Assembly: GCA_009911185.1 (NCBI GenBank)
Contig: QXWW01000009.1
Coordinates: 62,001-126,000, forward strand
Length of the DNA: 64,000 nt
Reading direction: 5' to 3'
DNA from: Lachnospiraceae bacterium
Lineage (GTDB): Bacteria > Bacillota > Clostridia > Lachnospirales > Lachnospiraceae
The translations under genes were made by a program, and so were the position numbers. This document shows positions 21,745 to 31,209 of this stretch, one piece after another; position 1 is the first letter of the stretch, and the number at the start of each line of letters is the position of its first letter. Below the pieces are notes generated by a model. The model made no database searches and was not told the origin of the DNA. It saw only the letters and a list, made by a program, of their open reading frames with translations.

Positions 21745-23043
21745 ATGCCGACGATTGACACTGCTTATCACTATTACTTAAGCACCTATGCCAAGCAGTC
21801 GACTTCCCGTTATGATTCGCATAAAAAGAGTGAACTGCGATCAATCTATAATAATATTGTAAAGATTAATAAAGATTCCCCTTTGTATAAGATAAAGCGT
21901 TCAGAGGATGTTCAGAAGTTTGCAATTGACATCAAAGAAAGCACACGCATTATCAAAAATGTAGTTGCCTCTCTCTCTGATGCAGAGGAAGGAATCGGAA
22001 ACGCCTTTCAGAAAAAGCTTGCTTTTTCTTCTCAGGATGACGTGGTTTCCGCTAATTATCTAGGCGGCAGTCATTTTTCGGAGGATGCTGACAGCTTTAC
22101 TATTGAGGTTCAAAAACTGGCAGCCCCCCAGGTTAACCAGGGGGCGTATCTGGATAAGAACCGTTTGAATCTTAAGCCCGGCACCTATTCTTTTGACCTG
22201 GAAAACAATACATCGGCTTATGAATTTCAGTTTACCATCAATTCCGACGATACGAACTTCTCCACCCAGAATAAGCTTGCAAACCTGATTACCAATGCGG
22301 ATATCGGTCTGAAAGCATCTGTTGTGGAAAATGCGGACGGATTAAGCGCTCTGCAGATTGAGTCGCTGGCGACAGGTATCAATCCCAATGATGTGTTCCT
22401 GTTTTCGATTTCCCCGCAGGGCAATCACGATTCCATGGCCGCAATTGACGCTTTGGGCATCGACCATGTGGCGCAGGAAGCGCAAAATGCTGTTTTTCTC
22501 CTTAACGGAACAGAGCAGATGGCGTATGAGAATACCTTTCTGCTGGACAATAATTTTGAATTAACACTTCATGGTACCAGCCCCGAGGGTCAGCCTGCCG
22601 TCATTGGTTTTAAGACGAATGCAGACGCCATGGCAGAAAATATCCAGACCTTAGTAGATTCCTATAATTCCGTTTTGCACACGGCGAATAAGTATTCCGG
22701 ATCACAGCCTCAGAGCGTCCAGCTCTACCGCGATATGAGCGGCACGGCTTTCGCTTACCAGAAAAGCCTGGAGAATATTGGACTTATCGTTGCAGATAAC
22801 GGCGAGATATCCATTGATAAAGACGCGCTTTCAGAAACAGTTTCCAGTGAAGATTATGAGGATAAGCTCTCTGTGCTCAACGATTTTAAGAATCTCCTGA
22901 ATATGAAAGCGAATAATGCCTCACTGGACCCTATGCGTTATGTGGATAAAGTTCTGGTAACTTATAAGAATCCTGGCAAAACCTTTGTGACGCCTTACAT
23001 TACCTCTATTTATTCCGGTATGATGATGGATGAATATTGCTGA
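21745..23043 (+). CDS. FliD-like flagellar filament cap protein (short)
   Basis: 432 residues. The middle resembles FliD (HAP2): FSSQDDVVSANYLG, then DSFTIEVQKLAAPQVNQG, with the usual FliD theme of repeated beta-strand domains. The C-terminal part (SLENIGLIVADNGEISIDKD) matches the FliD tail in which the last N-to-C element specifies rotation and depth. The N-terminus is longer and more charged than typical FliD. The ATG at 21745 has AAAGGAGGGG upstream. The sigma-D promoter supports a late flagellar role. Not a full-length FliD, so it may be a specialised cap or a related surface protein. Confidence 0.7.
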   Translation: MPTIDTAYHYYLSTYAKQSTSRYDSHKKSELRSIYNNIVKINKDSPLYKIKRSEDVQKFAIDIKESTRIIKNVVASLSDAEEGIGNAFQKKLAFSSQDDVVSANYLGGSHFSEDADSFTIEVQKLAAPQVNQGAYLDKNRLNLKPGTYSFDLENNTSAYEFQFTINSDDTNFSTQNKLANLITNADIGLKASVVENADGLSALQIESLATGINPNDVFLFSISPQGNHDSMAAIDALGIDHVAQEAQNAVFLLNGTEQMAYENTFLLDNNFELTLHGTSPEGQPAVIGFKTNADAMAENIQTLVDSYNSVLHTANKYSGSQPQSVQLYRDMSGTAFAYQKSLENIGLIVADNGEISIDKDALSETVSSEDYEDKLSVLNDFKNLLNMKANNASLDPMRYVDKVLVTYKNPGKTFVTPYITSIYSGMMMDEYC

Positions 23044-23073
23044 TCTCATTCGTTTCCATGAGATAATTATATC

Positions 23074-23121
23074 AAAACCGCCTCCATTCTTTTTCAGCTA
23101 TAAAAGAATGAAGGCAGTTTT
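23074..23121. terminator. Bidirectional terminator between fliD-like and rdrB
   Basis: AAAACCGCCTCCATTCTTTT pairs with AAAAGAATGAAGGCAGTTTT in a long stem with A and T runs on both sides, between two convergent genes. Confidence 0.85.
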
Positions 23122-23130
23122 ACTTTTCTG

Positions 23131-25932
23131 CTATCTTCTCAGGAATTTCTTGATTTCCCGCTCTATGATACCAATTTCTTTTTCCATTTCCCCAACCGTT
23201 TTTATTTTCTTGATAAAGCTGCTTTCCAGTCCATACTCCCTCACTTTATCAATCCATTCCAGCACTGTCTTGGAATCATATCCCGCGCTGAGCAACCCAT
23301 GATACATATACGCAAGCTCATTTTCCACATTTGTATTAAAAATCATGGGATCATCCGAATTAACCGTCACCATAATATTATGTTTTGTCTTTGCATTGGC
23401 AAGCGTATTCAGGTTCATTACGTAATGACTATATAAACTTTCAATTTCCCCAATTGCAAGATTTGAAGTTGGATTTGTCTCTATATAAATACCTTTGCGC
23501 TGAATTTTATTTTTCATATAATTCTGCAATACTTTTAACAGCTTTACGTCTTCCGTAGTGATTTCAAGCCATATGACCTGACTGTACTTCTCCTCATACA
23601 CCGGACAGAAATAAGTGCACACAATTTTAAAAGCATCCCACAATTCTACGCTGCAGCTATCATAATCACGATACAAACATCTTCCCTGTATTTCTCCCGG
23701 CGCCTTTTTTTCTTTTTCTTCAATTTCTCTGTGATAACGCCGGAACCTTTCGGTAAAATCATGCTTAAATTTCTCCTGATATGCCTGATACAGGATATGT
23801 ACTGTCATTCCCGCCATATGACTGTAGATCTTTGACGCCGTCTGCAGAATCTTTCCTTCCAACGCATATGCTGAAACAGGAAGCTCATATCTGTTCTCCA
23901 TCACCAGGCCCCAGATCCACAGGAGATTATCCAGATATTCCCCCAGCGGAATAACCACATTGCGGTTGTTGGCTGCCCAGTAATCAACGTCAGCCCCCAA
24001 AGCTATCCCGTGCCCGATCCTGTCACAGGAGCGGTAATCATACTTTTCCACCACCTCATCTATATGCCGCAAACCGGATAATATATGCCTGTAATCCTCT
24101 CCTACATGATATGTAAGTCCGATACTATTAATATGTTTATAAATCCCTTCTTCTTCAATGAATTTTGCCAACGCCGCATCATTCCCTTTCCGCACCTCAT
24201 GGTAAGCCGGACTGAATATCCACGGTTCCGCGGCATTCTCATTTGACGCCGCGTCTATTCCTACCAGATACTCGTCCAGATAGGGAATCTCATTACGAAT
24301 GGCTGCAATTGCCCTGGCAATATAGATATATCTCCTTCTCAATGCAATTTTATGCTGGCTGTCATGCAGGCGCGGTTCATCAATTAGCCTCCAGCAAAAA
24401 AATCCAGACACATTATCAAGATACTTTCTTTTACTGAAATGCAGTACAATTCCGATGGTGGGGGCTTTCGTTTTCCCCGAAATGTAATGTTTGTAATTTA
24501 CCAGAAATTTTGAGATACCTTTTAAAATTATTTTCTGCACTTCCAGTTCGGCCAGCTTATCCTCCGGAGCATAGAATTTCATATCCAGATCCACAGACAT
24601 CCGAAACTCCAGCTTCTTTAAAGCCCTCATATTTACCTGGGTCTGCAGGATATAATTCCAAAGCCTCTCATCCGACACCCATCGTCTGAACAGCGCAGAA
24701 GTCTGGGAAAAATAATCGTGAAACCAATTTAGCCCCTGTACCGCATTGCGCTGAAATATTTTTGAAAAAAATACATTTTTTATCCTGATATACTGCAAAA
24801 AAAGCTTTATGAACTCTGAATCCTGCTCTCTTTTGGCATATTCCAGAGCCTTAACCAGAAAAATGTATTCTGCGCAAGTGCCAAGACGCTCATATTCCCC
24901 GTAAAGAACACCGTACAAAACATCTTTATTTTCTGCCTCTGGCGCGTCGAGGCGTTTGCCAAACATTTTCTGCAGCCTTTTCATAATTTCTTCAAAATAA
25001 ATTCTTTTTTCCTCTCTCGTCTTCCATCCGCCATTTTGCAGATCCTGCATACTTGCGGCAACCTCGCAAAATTCCCGCTCAAGAAACGCGCGATACGTAC
25101 CTTGCGCGTACCCCTCCAGAAAAAATGCCGTAACACAGCGATAAATGGACAGATGAAACATTGCATAGTCATAATTGCCGAATCCATTTTCAAGATTATA
25201 AATTCCATGACGCCAGACGGCAAAATTATTGAATTTTTCCCATAACATCAAATAGTCGCTGGATACATTGATATGTAAATGCGTCTCCGCCATTCCTTTT
25301 TCCAGATTCCGCATCAAAAGCTTGTCTGCAAGCGAGATACTGGCGCCCTGCCCATAAAGCATTTCCATCTTGCTGCCATTCATCACAATAAACGCCGCAA
25401 TAAATAAATCGGGCGTTACAATCCTGGTCAGGGTATTCCAGATTTCCACTTTATCAAATACCTCATAGGCTCCCAGAATATCTTCCTGTATTCCGGATTC
25501 AGTTTCAATCTTCCACGTCCTGATGGAAATTATGCCATCCCACGACGTCAACAGTGAATTGGCAATACGGAAAATATTTTCTATATAATATTCCATTACC
25601 GTATCTTTGCGGGCATTTTCCCGGCATTCGCATTCCATTTTCTCTAAAATTTTCCTGTGTGGAAAAAACTTCTCCCCCACCAGCAGCACATCGTCCAGAG
25701 ATTTCGGTATTCCGGTACAGCAATTACATAAATACCTGCCAAACTCTCTGTGCGCCCATTCATATTTTTTCGAATATTCATTTCTTCTTTTGATATTAAA
25801 TGTTCTTGTGCTGTCCAAAAATGCGCAATATGCCTCTTCCCGCTCTGCCAGCAAATCCCTCCGGATAAGATTTGTATCTGTATACGGAAATGCCAGTATT
25901 TCCAAAATCTGATTTAATCTGTACTTATTCAA
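23131..25932 (-). CDS. rdrB: RdrB-like adenosine deaminase of a RADAR antiphage system
   Basis: 933 residues. Adenosine deaminase superfamily zinc and catalytic residues are all visible: HxH at H218/H220 (ETHLHINVSSD), HVGE at 609-612, RIGHG at 638-642, and the NSDDP pair at D860/D861. The long region between H220 and H609 is far larger than in housekeeping Add (about 330 residues) and matches the large split deaminase of RADAR, whose RdrB deaminates adenosine or ATP pools during phage infection. The start is TTG at 25932, with AGAGGGTG overlapping the rdrA stop, so translation is coupled. Recognised from architecture and partner gene. Confidence 0.85.
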   Translation of the reverse strand: MNKYRLNQILEILAFPYTDTNLIRRDLLAEREEAYCAFLDSTRTFNIKRRNEYSKKYEWAHREFGRYLCNCCTGIPKSLDDVLLVGEKFFPHRKILEKMECECRENARKDTVMEYYIENIFRIANSLLTSWDGIISIRTWKIETESGIQEDILGAYEVFDKVEIWNTLTRIVTPDLFIAAFIVMNGSKMEMLYGQGASISLADKLLMRNLEKGMAETHLHINVSSDYLMLWEKFNNFAVWRHGIYNLENGFGNYDYAMFHLSIYRCVTAFFLEGYAQGTYRAFLEREFCEVAASMQDLQNGGWKTREEKRIYFEEIMKRLQKMFGKRLDAPEAENKDVLYGVLYGEYERLGTCAEYIFLVKALEYAKREQDSEFIKLFLQYIRIKNVFFSKIFQRNAVQGLNWFHDYFSQTSALFRRWVSDERLWNYILQTQVNMRALKKLEFRMSVDLDMKFYAPEDKLAELEVQKIILKGISKFLVNYKHYISGKTKAPTIGIVLHFSKRKYLDNVSGFFCWRLIDEPRLHDSQHKIALRRRYIYIARAIAAIRNEIPYLDEYLVGIDAASNENAAEPWIFSPAYHEVRKGNDAALAKFIEEEGIYKHINSIGLTYHVGEDYRHILSGLRHIDEVVEKYDYRSCDRIGHGIALGADVDYWAANNRNVVIPLGEYLDNLLWIWGLVMENRYELPVSAYALEGKILQTASKIYSHMAGMTVHILYQAYQEKFKHDFTERFRRYHREIEEKEKKAPGEIQGRCLYRDYDSCSVELWDAFKIVCTYFCPVYEEKYSQVIWLEITTEDVKLLKVLQNYMKNKIQRKGIYIETNPTSNLAIGEIESLYSHYVMNLNTLANAKTKHNIMVTVNSDDPMIFNTNVENELAYMYHGLLSAGYDSKTVLEWIDKVREYGLESSFIKKIKTVGEMEKEIGIIEREIKKFLRR

Positions 25933-25942
25933 TTTACACCCT

Positions 25943-28840
25943 CTAATTCAATATATACTCCGCATACTCCCGTCTCGCCTCAAGAATTACGGATTCAAAT
26001 GTATTTTTGACCCATGTTTCCTCATTTCCATTCATGACTTGTTTACAGGCCTCATAGAACCCTGCATAATACGGCTGTTCCCCCTCTTTCAGCACGCCGG
26101 ATAACAGCGCCGAAGAATATGCCTGCCCTTTCTGGCACGCCCACTCAACTTTACAGGCCATATACCATTCTACAACACAGACATAACTAATGGCGTCCAC
26201 GCAAAAGTCAATGGCAATATGTAAGTCTTCTTCTCTCACACACGTTGCTACGCTCTCCATAAGTTTATGATAAGGAGCCGTAAAATTGGAGTAGACATTC
26301 TCGCGCTCTTCAAATTCCCTCTGCCCGTTCAATTCCCTGTCCAAAATCTTCTTTGCGTCTCTGGCAAAATTGAGAATCCGGTTATCATAAGCTATCCGCT
26401 TTCCTTCTTCCATGGTATCCTCAATCATATTGCGGTACAAATCAAACGATACTCTTGCGGAATTTCCTATTTTACTGGCATTATCCAAATATTTCTCTTT
26501 ATCCAGTATGGTTATCAGATCAAATTGTTTATATTGGGATTCAAGCTTATCCCTTATATCTTCCATGCATTTCCCGACTTCTTCTATTTCTCTGACATCC
26601 ATCAGTAAATTACACAGCATTTCCTGAATCAGATCGGAACAGTAGAATCTCATATCCGTAATATAAACTTCCACCCAAAAATTATCCTGTCTTTTTAATA
26701 GCCCAAAAATAACATTGCGGCAGCATTCATATATATCGGCCAGAAGCATATATCCATCCTGTCCAACTATCTGATGTCTGACCTCTTGAAATAGAAGTTC
26801 TCTCTCTTTATTCCTGTCCAATTCATAAATTGCAAAATCACTTCTCCGTTTTAACTGCTTATGTTCGCAGAAAAACCCTTCGATCGTATCCCTGAGATCA
26901 CTTTTTACCCGGGTTATAAATTCCAGATCTAATTCCCTTTTCCATAAATCGCTTTTTTCCGGCATCTCTTTGCCAAATACGAAAACATTCTCATATACCA
27001 TAGAAACCATACCCAGCGTATTTTCAAACCATGCCCGCTCCTCGTAAAACAGTTTCTTAACCAGATCGGCGTTCCATTCACACTTTTGGGTATCAAAACA
27101 ATGAAGATAATCATACACCTGATCTGCATGATTGCGGTCAAATCCATAAAGGCGGCCGAGTTCTTTGAACACTTCTTCATAATGTTCCAGAAACTCTCCT
27201 CTTTCCATACCGCTGCGGATCATCTTCCCGTTGGAAAAAACCTTTTCATTAATAAAGTCCGCCAATCCATTCTGTGCATCGTATTTCTGGCTTTCTGCAT
27301 AGATAGAAAGAACCGCGTCCCGATTCAGCAAAAGCAGCACGCGCTCTATAAAAAACCCCAGCGCATATAAGGCAATACACATATCGAGAAAAATTTTCTT
27401 TTTCTCCGCATATCCATCCGCCTGCTCGTTCTCCATGTCCATGTTTTTTCTGTAAAGTTCTATAATCGACTGATAATTGACATACAAATCCCAATCATTA
27501 TACTGATACAGAAAAAACCGGTCTGCAAATGTCTTCTCATCTACATTTTCAAATTTCTCGGTATTGGAACGTATAATCAGGGTAATGAACTGCCGCACGG
27601 ATTCATACAGATTCTTTTTGTACTTTTCTTCCGTTATACCTTTCTCGCCCTTCCTTTTTTCTGCCAACAGCAGCGCTCCTTCCACAAACTGGCGCATAAT
27701 AAAATATGCATTGCTCATTTTTCGCGAAGAATCCCCTACAAAATGAAAATAGAAAGAGGTCTGTTCCAACTCCTGGCTTAATAACTCCCCGGGAGGAAAA
27801 AGCATAGTAAGCAGCCCTTTCAACGCCATGTCCAGAGAGATATCGTTTTCAATGATAAAGTTTTGTTTCTCTGAAATTTTATTAAATTCCTTTAAATAAT
27901 AGCGGGTAGAAGTGGGCAGGATTTTCAATAAATATGCTTTTGCACTCTCGTAGCTCTTACGTTTCATGTACACCTGTTCGTCCCGATATACCCACCATAC
28001 AGAATCCCCGCTGTTGCGCTCCAGATAGTCCTGCCACTCTCTGGGAAGCTTCTTCATGCGGTTGGTAATGTTAATTTCCGTCACTTCCATAATCTGATTT
28101 TCATCTGCTGTGATAATCACAATAATATTCGGATGCGCCAGATATTTTGTGACGACAGAAAACAGGTCGCTCACTCTCTCCGGAGCGAGATCTACATCGT
28201 CAAAGAAAAAATATATCATAGGGTTTCCCTTTTCATCCTCGCTGGGTTCCAGGGATTTTAACAGTTCCGCCAGTTTTGTCCAGAACTCTGTCATCTCCCG
28301 GGCAAACGCAAAAGCGTTCTGCGTCTGCCTTTCCGAATTGCTCACTACCTCATAAAAGGATTTTTCCGATTTCGGATTATATTTCATGGAAAAACTTAAT
28401 TCACACATTCGTTCGAGTTTCTGACGGAGTTCGTCTCTTTCCCCTACGTGGCATTTCTGAGAATATTTTAATCCCTGTTCCTCAAACAAAAGCTCCAGTT
28501 TTTCACTGATCACAGCCAGAATCCAGCCTAAAATATCGCACCCCTCCGGTATGATCTCCGGCATAATGATAGGAAAAATCATATCTTTCTTATACTGTTT
28601 TCTTATTTTTTCCTTTAACGTATAGAGGACAGAGGTTTTTCCAGTTCCCCTCTCCCCCAATACAGAAAAGACGTTATCATACATAAGTGTATCCTGATAA
28701 CGTCTCTCATCCATGGGGTCAATGCTGACCCCTTTGAACTCTTCAATTTTGCGCCACAAATCATCAAATCCCGGGAATGTATTGTACAACTGGTCGTCAT
28801 TTAATAATTTGATCCCCACTTTATGCGAAATTCCCCTCAT
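25943..28840 (-). CDS. rdrA: RdrA-like P-loop ATPase of a RADAR antiphage system
   Basis: 965 residues. A Walker A loop GERGTGKTS lies at 62-70 and a Walker B FFFDDVDL at about 211-218, followed by IVIITADENQIMEV, a sensor-1-like strand. The C-terminal two-thirds is mostly helical and unrelated to common ATPases. In RADAR, RdrA forms a ring and works with RdrB. The longer frame starts at an ATG that precedes the AGGAGGAG site; the ATG at 28840 (MRGISHKVGIK) has that site 4-5 bases upstream and is chosen. rdrB follows after 10 bases. Confidence 0.85.
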   Translation of the reverse strand: MRGISHKVGIKLLNDDQLYNTFPGFDDLWRKIEEFKGVSIDPMDERRYQDTLMYDNVFSVLGERGTGKTSVLYTLKEKIRKQYKKDMIFPIIMPEIIPEGCDILGWILAVISEKLELLFEEQGLKYSQKCHVGERDELRQKLERMCELSFSMKYNPKSEKSFYEVVSNSERQTQNAFAFAREMTEFWTKLAELLKSLEPSEDEKGNPMIYFFFDDVDLAPERVSDLFSVVTKYLAHPNIIVIITADENQIMEVTEINITNRMKKLPREWQDYLERNSGDSVWWVYRDEQVYMKRKSYESAKAYLLKILPTSTRYYLKEFNKISEKQNFIIENDISLDMALKGLLTMLFPPGELLSQELEQTSFYFHFVGDSSRKMSNAYFIMRQFVEGALLLAEKRKGEKGITEEKYKKNLYESVRQFITLIIRSNTEKFENVDEKTFADRFFLYQYNDWDLYVNYQSIIELYRKNMDMENEQADGYAEKKKIFLDMCIALYALGFFIERVLLLLNRDAVLSIYAESQKYDAQNGLADFINEKVFSNGKMIRSGMERGEFLEHYEEVFKELGRLYGFDRNHADQVYDYLHCFDTQKCEWNADLVKKLFYEERAWFENTLGMVSMVYENVFVFGKEMPEKSDLWKRELDLEFITRVKSDLRDTIEGFFCEHKQLKRRSDFAIYELDRNKERELLFQEVRHQIVGQDGYMLLADIYECCRNVIFGLLKRQDNFWVEVYITDMRFYCSDLIQEMLCNLLMDVREIEEVGKCMEDIRDKLESQYKQFDLITILDKEKYLDNASKIGNSARVSFDLYRNMIEDTMEEGKRIAYDNRILNFARDAKKILDRELNGQREFEERENVYSNFTAPYHKLMESVATCVREEDLHIAIDFCVDAISYVCVVEWYMACKVEWACQKGQAYSSALLSGVLKEGEQPYYAGFYEACKQVMNGNEETWVKNTFESVILEARREYAEYILN

Positions 28841-28864
28841 TTCTCTCCTCCTCATGTATTTTAT

Positions 28865-29089
28865 TTATTTTCTCACCAATTCATAAGGCGCCAAAATGCT
28901 GTTGAGCATATTAACACCTTCAAATTCTTCCTTCACACTTCTTCTCATCCCTTTTTGCGGCGTACCTTTACGTCTGTTGTCCTGTTCTTCCAGCGCCCGG
29001 GATATCTTTGTCAGGCTGCGCTCATATTCATCTATGGAAACAGCCCCTGCTATATTTTCTATTTTTCTTGTATATTCGATTTTTGCCAT
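28865..29089 (-). CDS. Unrecognised 74-residue gene heading the RADAR operon
   Basis: Starts MAKIEYTRKIENIAGAVSID with an AGAGGGA site. The protein is charged and predicted helical, with no signal peptide, membrane segment or cysteine. It ends 24 bases before the rdrA start, so it is almost certainly cotranscribed. Known RADAR accessories (SLATT-type RdrC, Csx27-like RdrD) are membrane proteins; this is not. It could be a regulator, an adaptor for RdrA/RdrB, or a trigger. No family recognised. Confidence 0.7.
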   Translation of the reverse strand: MAKIEYTRKIENIAGAVSIDEYERSLTKISRALEEQDNRRKGTPQKGMRRSVKEEFEGVNMLNSILAPYELVRK

Positions 29090-29242
29090 AGAATCCCTCT
29101 TTTCCGTTTTAGTATATATTATTCCTCATGATAGTTTTTTTAACAGAAAAGAAAGAATATTATATAAATTAGTAAAAAAACATTATAATATCCAGATAAT
29201 TCCAAAAAATTCTCTGTTTCCGTTATTGTTTTGTTCCAGAAC

Positions 29243-30025
29243 TTATGAGTTAAACCTTAAAAGCTGTAAAACTCTTCCGTTCTCTTCCTCCTGCTTCTTC
29301 TGCATCATAATCCTGTATTCCTCCAGCAGACTGTTCTTCTTCATGTCGGAAACCGCCTTGCCTATATCAAGATCTTCAATACGGCTGCGTGACGCCGTTG
29401 TATTAAGCGACGCATACGAATTAAAATTCATGGTATGATCCAATCGGTTATACGCCGCGCCCATATCGCCTCTTGCCGAAGACACCTTATCCAAAGCATT
29501 GTCAATCACAGAGAGATCAAAATCCCCCGTCACATCAAAGTCAGCAATACCCAGCGCCTCCAGCGTGGCATCCGGCATACTGATATCCATTCCGCCGCCG
29601 TCCGGAGAAGAAGCTACATGCGAACTTCCCATACTGCCATCCAGCAGGTTCATCGTGTTAAAGCGGGTATTCTTCCCCGCATCGGAGATAGCTCCCTTCA
29701 ACTGGTCAATCTCCTGCTGCATCATCTTCCGCTCAGAATCGCCATAAATTGCTGTGTTAGACGCCTGTACGCCCAGTTCTCGGATACGCTGCAGGGAATC
29801 GGTAATGGTTGAAAGACCTCCGTCCGCTACATTTACCATATCCTGGGATGTGGCTGCATTTCTTCTGCCCACATCATACCCATTACTTTGTGTCTTAAGT
29901 TTCTCCGCAATTGCCAGGCCCGCCGCATCGTCCGCGGCTGAATTAATACGCTTTCCACTGGAAATCTGACGGTAATTCTGATATAAATTGCGGCTGCTGA
30001 CACTGCTAATACTCGAAATACTCAT
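29243..30025 (-). CDS. Flagellin
   Basis: 260 residues, a short flagellin with almost no variable domain. The conserved N-terminal D0/D1 region includes SSGKRINSAADDAAGLAIAE and MVNVADGGLSTITDSLQRIR; the C-terminal D1/D0 region includes SRIEDLDIGKAVSDMKKNSL and ends VLQLLRFNS. The central part (about 135-170, Gly/Ser/Asp-rich) is the only exposed loop. Its position next to a glycosylation island suggests it is a substrate. GAAAGGGGG precedes the ATG. It has its own sigma-A type promoter rather than an obvious sigma-D one. Confidence 0.92.
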   Translation of the reverse strand: MSISSISSVSSRNLYQNYRQISSGKRINSAADDAAGLAIAEKLKTQSNGYDVGRRNAATSQDMVNVADGGLSTITDSLQRIRELGVQASNTAIYGDSERKMMQQEIDQLKGAISDAGKNTRFNTMNLLDGSMGSSHVASSPDGGGMDISMPDATLEALGIADFDVTGDFDLSVIDNALDKVSSARGDMGAAYNRLDHTMNFNSYASLNTTASRSRIEDLDIGKAVSDMKKNSLLEEYRIMMQKKQEEENGRVLQLLRFNS

Positions 30026-30059
30026 AGGTTTTCCCCCTTTCTGAACTTCTTCTTATTTC

Positions 30060-30088
30060 ATTATAACAAGCGGCATTGGATAATTCAA
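30060..30088 (-). promoter_or_regulatory. Sigma-A type promoter for flagellin
   Basis: TTGAAT and TATAAT with a 17-base spacer, about 35 bases before the flagellin ATG and overlapping the stop codon of the upstream glycosyltransferase. No sigma-D motif is seen here. Confidence 0.65.
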
Positions 30089-31209
30089 GAAAATTTTTCC
30101 TGTTCCAGTCTTTTCTTTGCCGGGGCATAATCCTTACACTTTCTATAATATGCCCCTGCCTGTTCCGTATTTCCAAGACATTCCAGGATTACGCCTATAT
30201 TGTAGTTTGCAGCGTAAGAATTTACTCCCGCATTTCTGCAGTCTTTGTGCTGCAGCGCCTTTTCAAACTCTGCAATCGCCTCGTCAAAACGTGCGTTTTT
30301 CATATAAATCAGTCCCATGAGGAACTGAAAATCCGCACTGCCGCCAAATTCCCCATATATAGTTTCAAAAAAGACCGCTTCTTGCTCCTGCCCGCTATTA
30401 ATCAGAGCATAACCGTAAGTCTCCACCATATCGATCACATACTCTAATCTGGGATCCAAATCAAATGAAAGCCCCTGGGCAAAATATTCGCAGGAACGCT
30501 GATACGCTCCTGCCATATAATAACTTTTGCCAAGCTGGTAAAGCAGATACGGAAGCTTTCCTTCGAGCCTGGCTGCCTCTGCGCAGTCCTTATTTTCCCG
30601 GCGCAGCTCTTCTATGGCGGTCTTTGCCTGGGCAAGTTCTCTGTCCAGCAGCAAAATGTTCCGCTGGGTTTTCCGCTCCTTTTCTTCCGGCGTCAAATCA
30701 TAACCGGTATGCAAAAATATCAGCGGCGACAGCCAGGTCTGGTAATCTTCTCCCCCAGAGCCTACAATCTGCTCATGAATCCTGCCTTCATAATGAAATT
30801 TCCTGCGGTCAAAAATCCGGTTCACCCACTCCCGGTTCTCCTGCTGCACACCGTCTCTCATAAATACATTGCGTCTGCGAATACGCCCCACCGCATCTGG
30901 ATTTTTGTGTGCCTGTTTTTGCATCTCCTTCCAGTCTTCTTCTGATATAGAATCTAAAAACTCGTCGCTGTCCACCACCAATACCAGGTCGTTTGCAGCC
31001 ATTGACACCGCATAATTTTTTGCCGCCGAAAAATCATCGCACCAGGCAAAGTCGTAAACGCTGTCCGTATACTTTCGCGCGGTCTCGCGGGTGCTATCGC
31101 AGGAGCCCGTATCTACTACCACTAATTCCGCCCCTTTGTCTGACAAGGCTGCAAGACAGCGCCCAATATTTTTTTCTTCATTTCTGGCAATTATACATAC
31201 CGATATCAT
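30085..31209 (-). CDS. GT2-family glycosyltransferase with C-terminal TPR
   Basis: 374 residues. Residues 1-230 are a GT-A fold inverting glycosyltransferase (start MISVCIIARNEEKNIGRCLA; DSD metal motif at 80-82; WVNRIFDRRKFHYEGRIHEQ) of the SunS/TPR-linked type, and about 230-374 are TPR-like helices (AYQRSCEYFAQGLSFD, ARFDEAIAEFEKAL). This architecture is seen in enzymes that glycosylate proteins or peptides. Its ATG overlaps the upstream stop (ATGA), and flagellin is immediately downstream, so flagellin is the likely acceptor. Sugar donor unknown. Confidence 0.85.
   Translation of the reverse strand: MISVCIIARNEEKNIGRCLAALSDKGAELVVVDTGSCDSTRETARKYTDSVYDFAWCDDFSAAKNYAVSMAANDLVLVVDSDEFLDSISEEDWKEMQKQAHKNPDAVGRIRRRNVFMRDGVQQENREWVNRIFDRRKFHYEGRIHEQIVGSGGEDYQTWLSPLIFLHTGYDLTPEEKERKTQRNILLLDRELAQAKTAIEELRRENKDCAEAARLEGKLPYLLYQLGKSYYMAGAYQRSCEYFAQGLSFDLDPRLEYVIDMVETYGYALINSGQEQEAVFFETIYGEFGGSADFQFLMGLIYMKNARFDEAIAEFEKALQHKDCRNAGVNSYAANYNIGVILECLGNTEQAGAYYRKCKDYAPAKKRLEQEKFS

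Noticed and set aside
28865-29089. The 74-residue gene as a SLATT or Csx27-like RADAR accessory
   Set aside because: It has no hydrophobic segment long enough to cross a membrane, which both of those families have.
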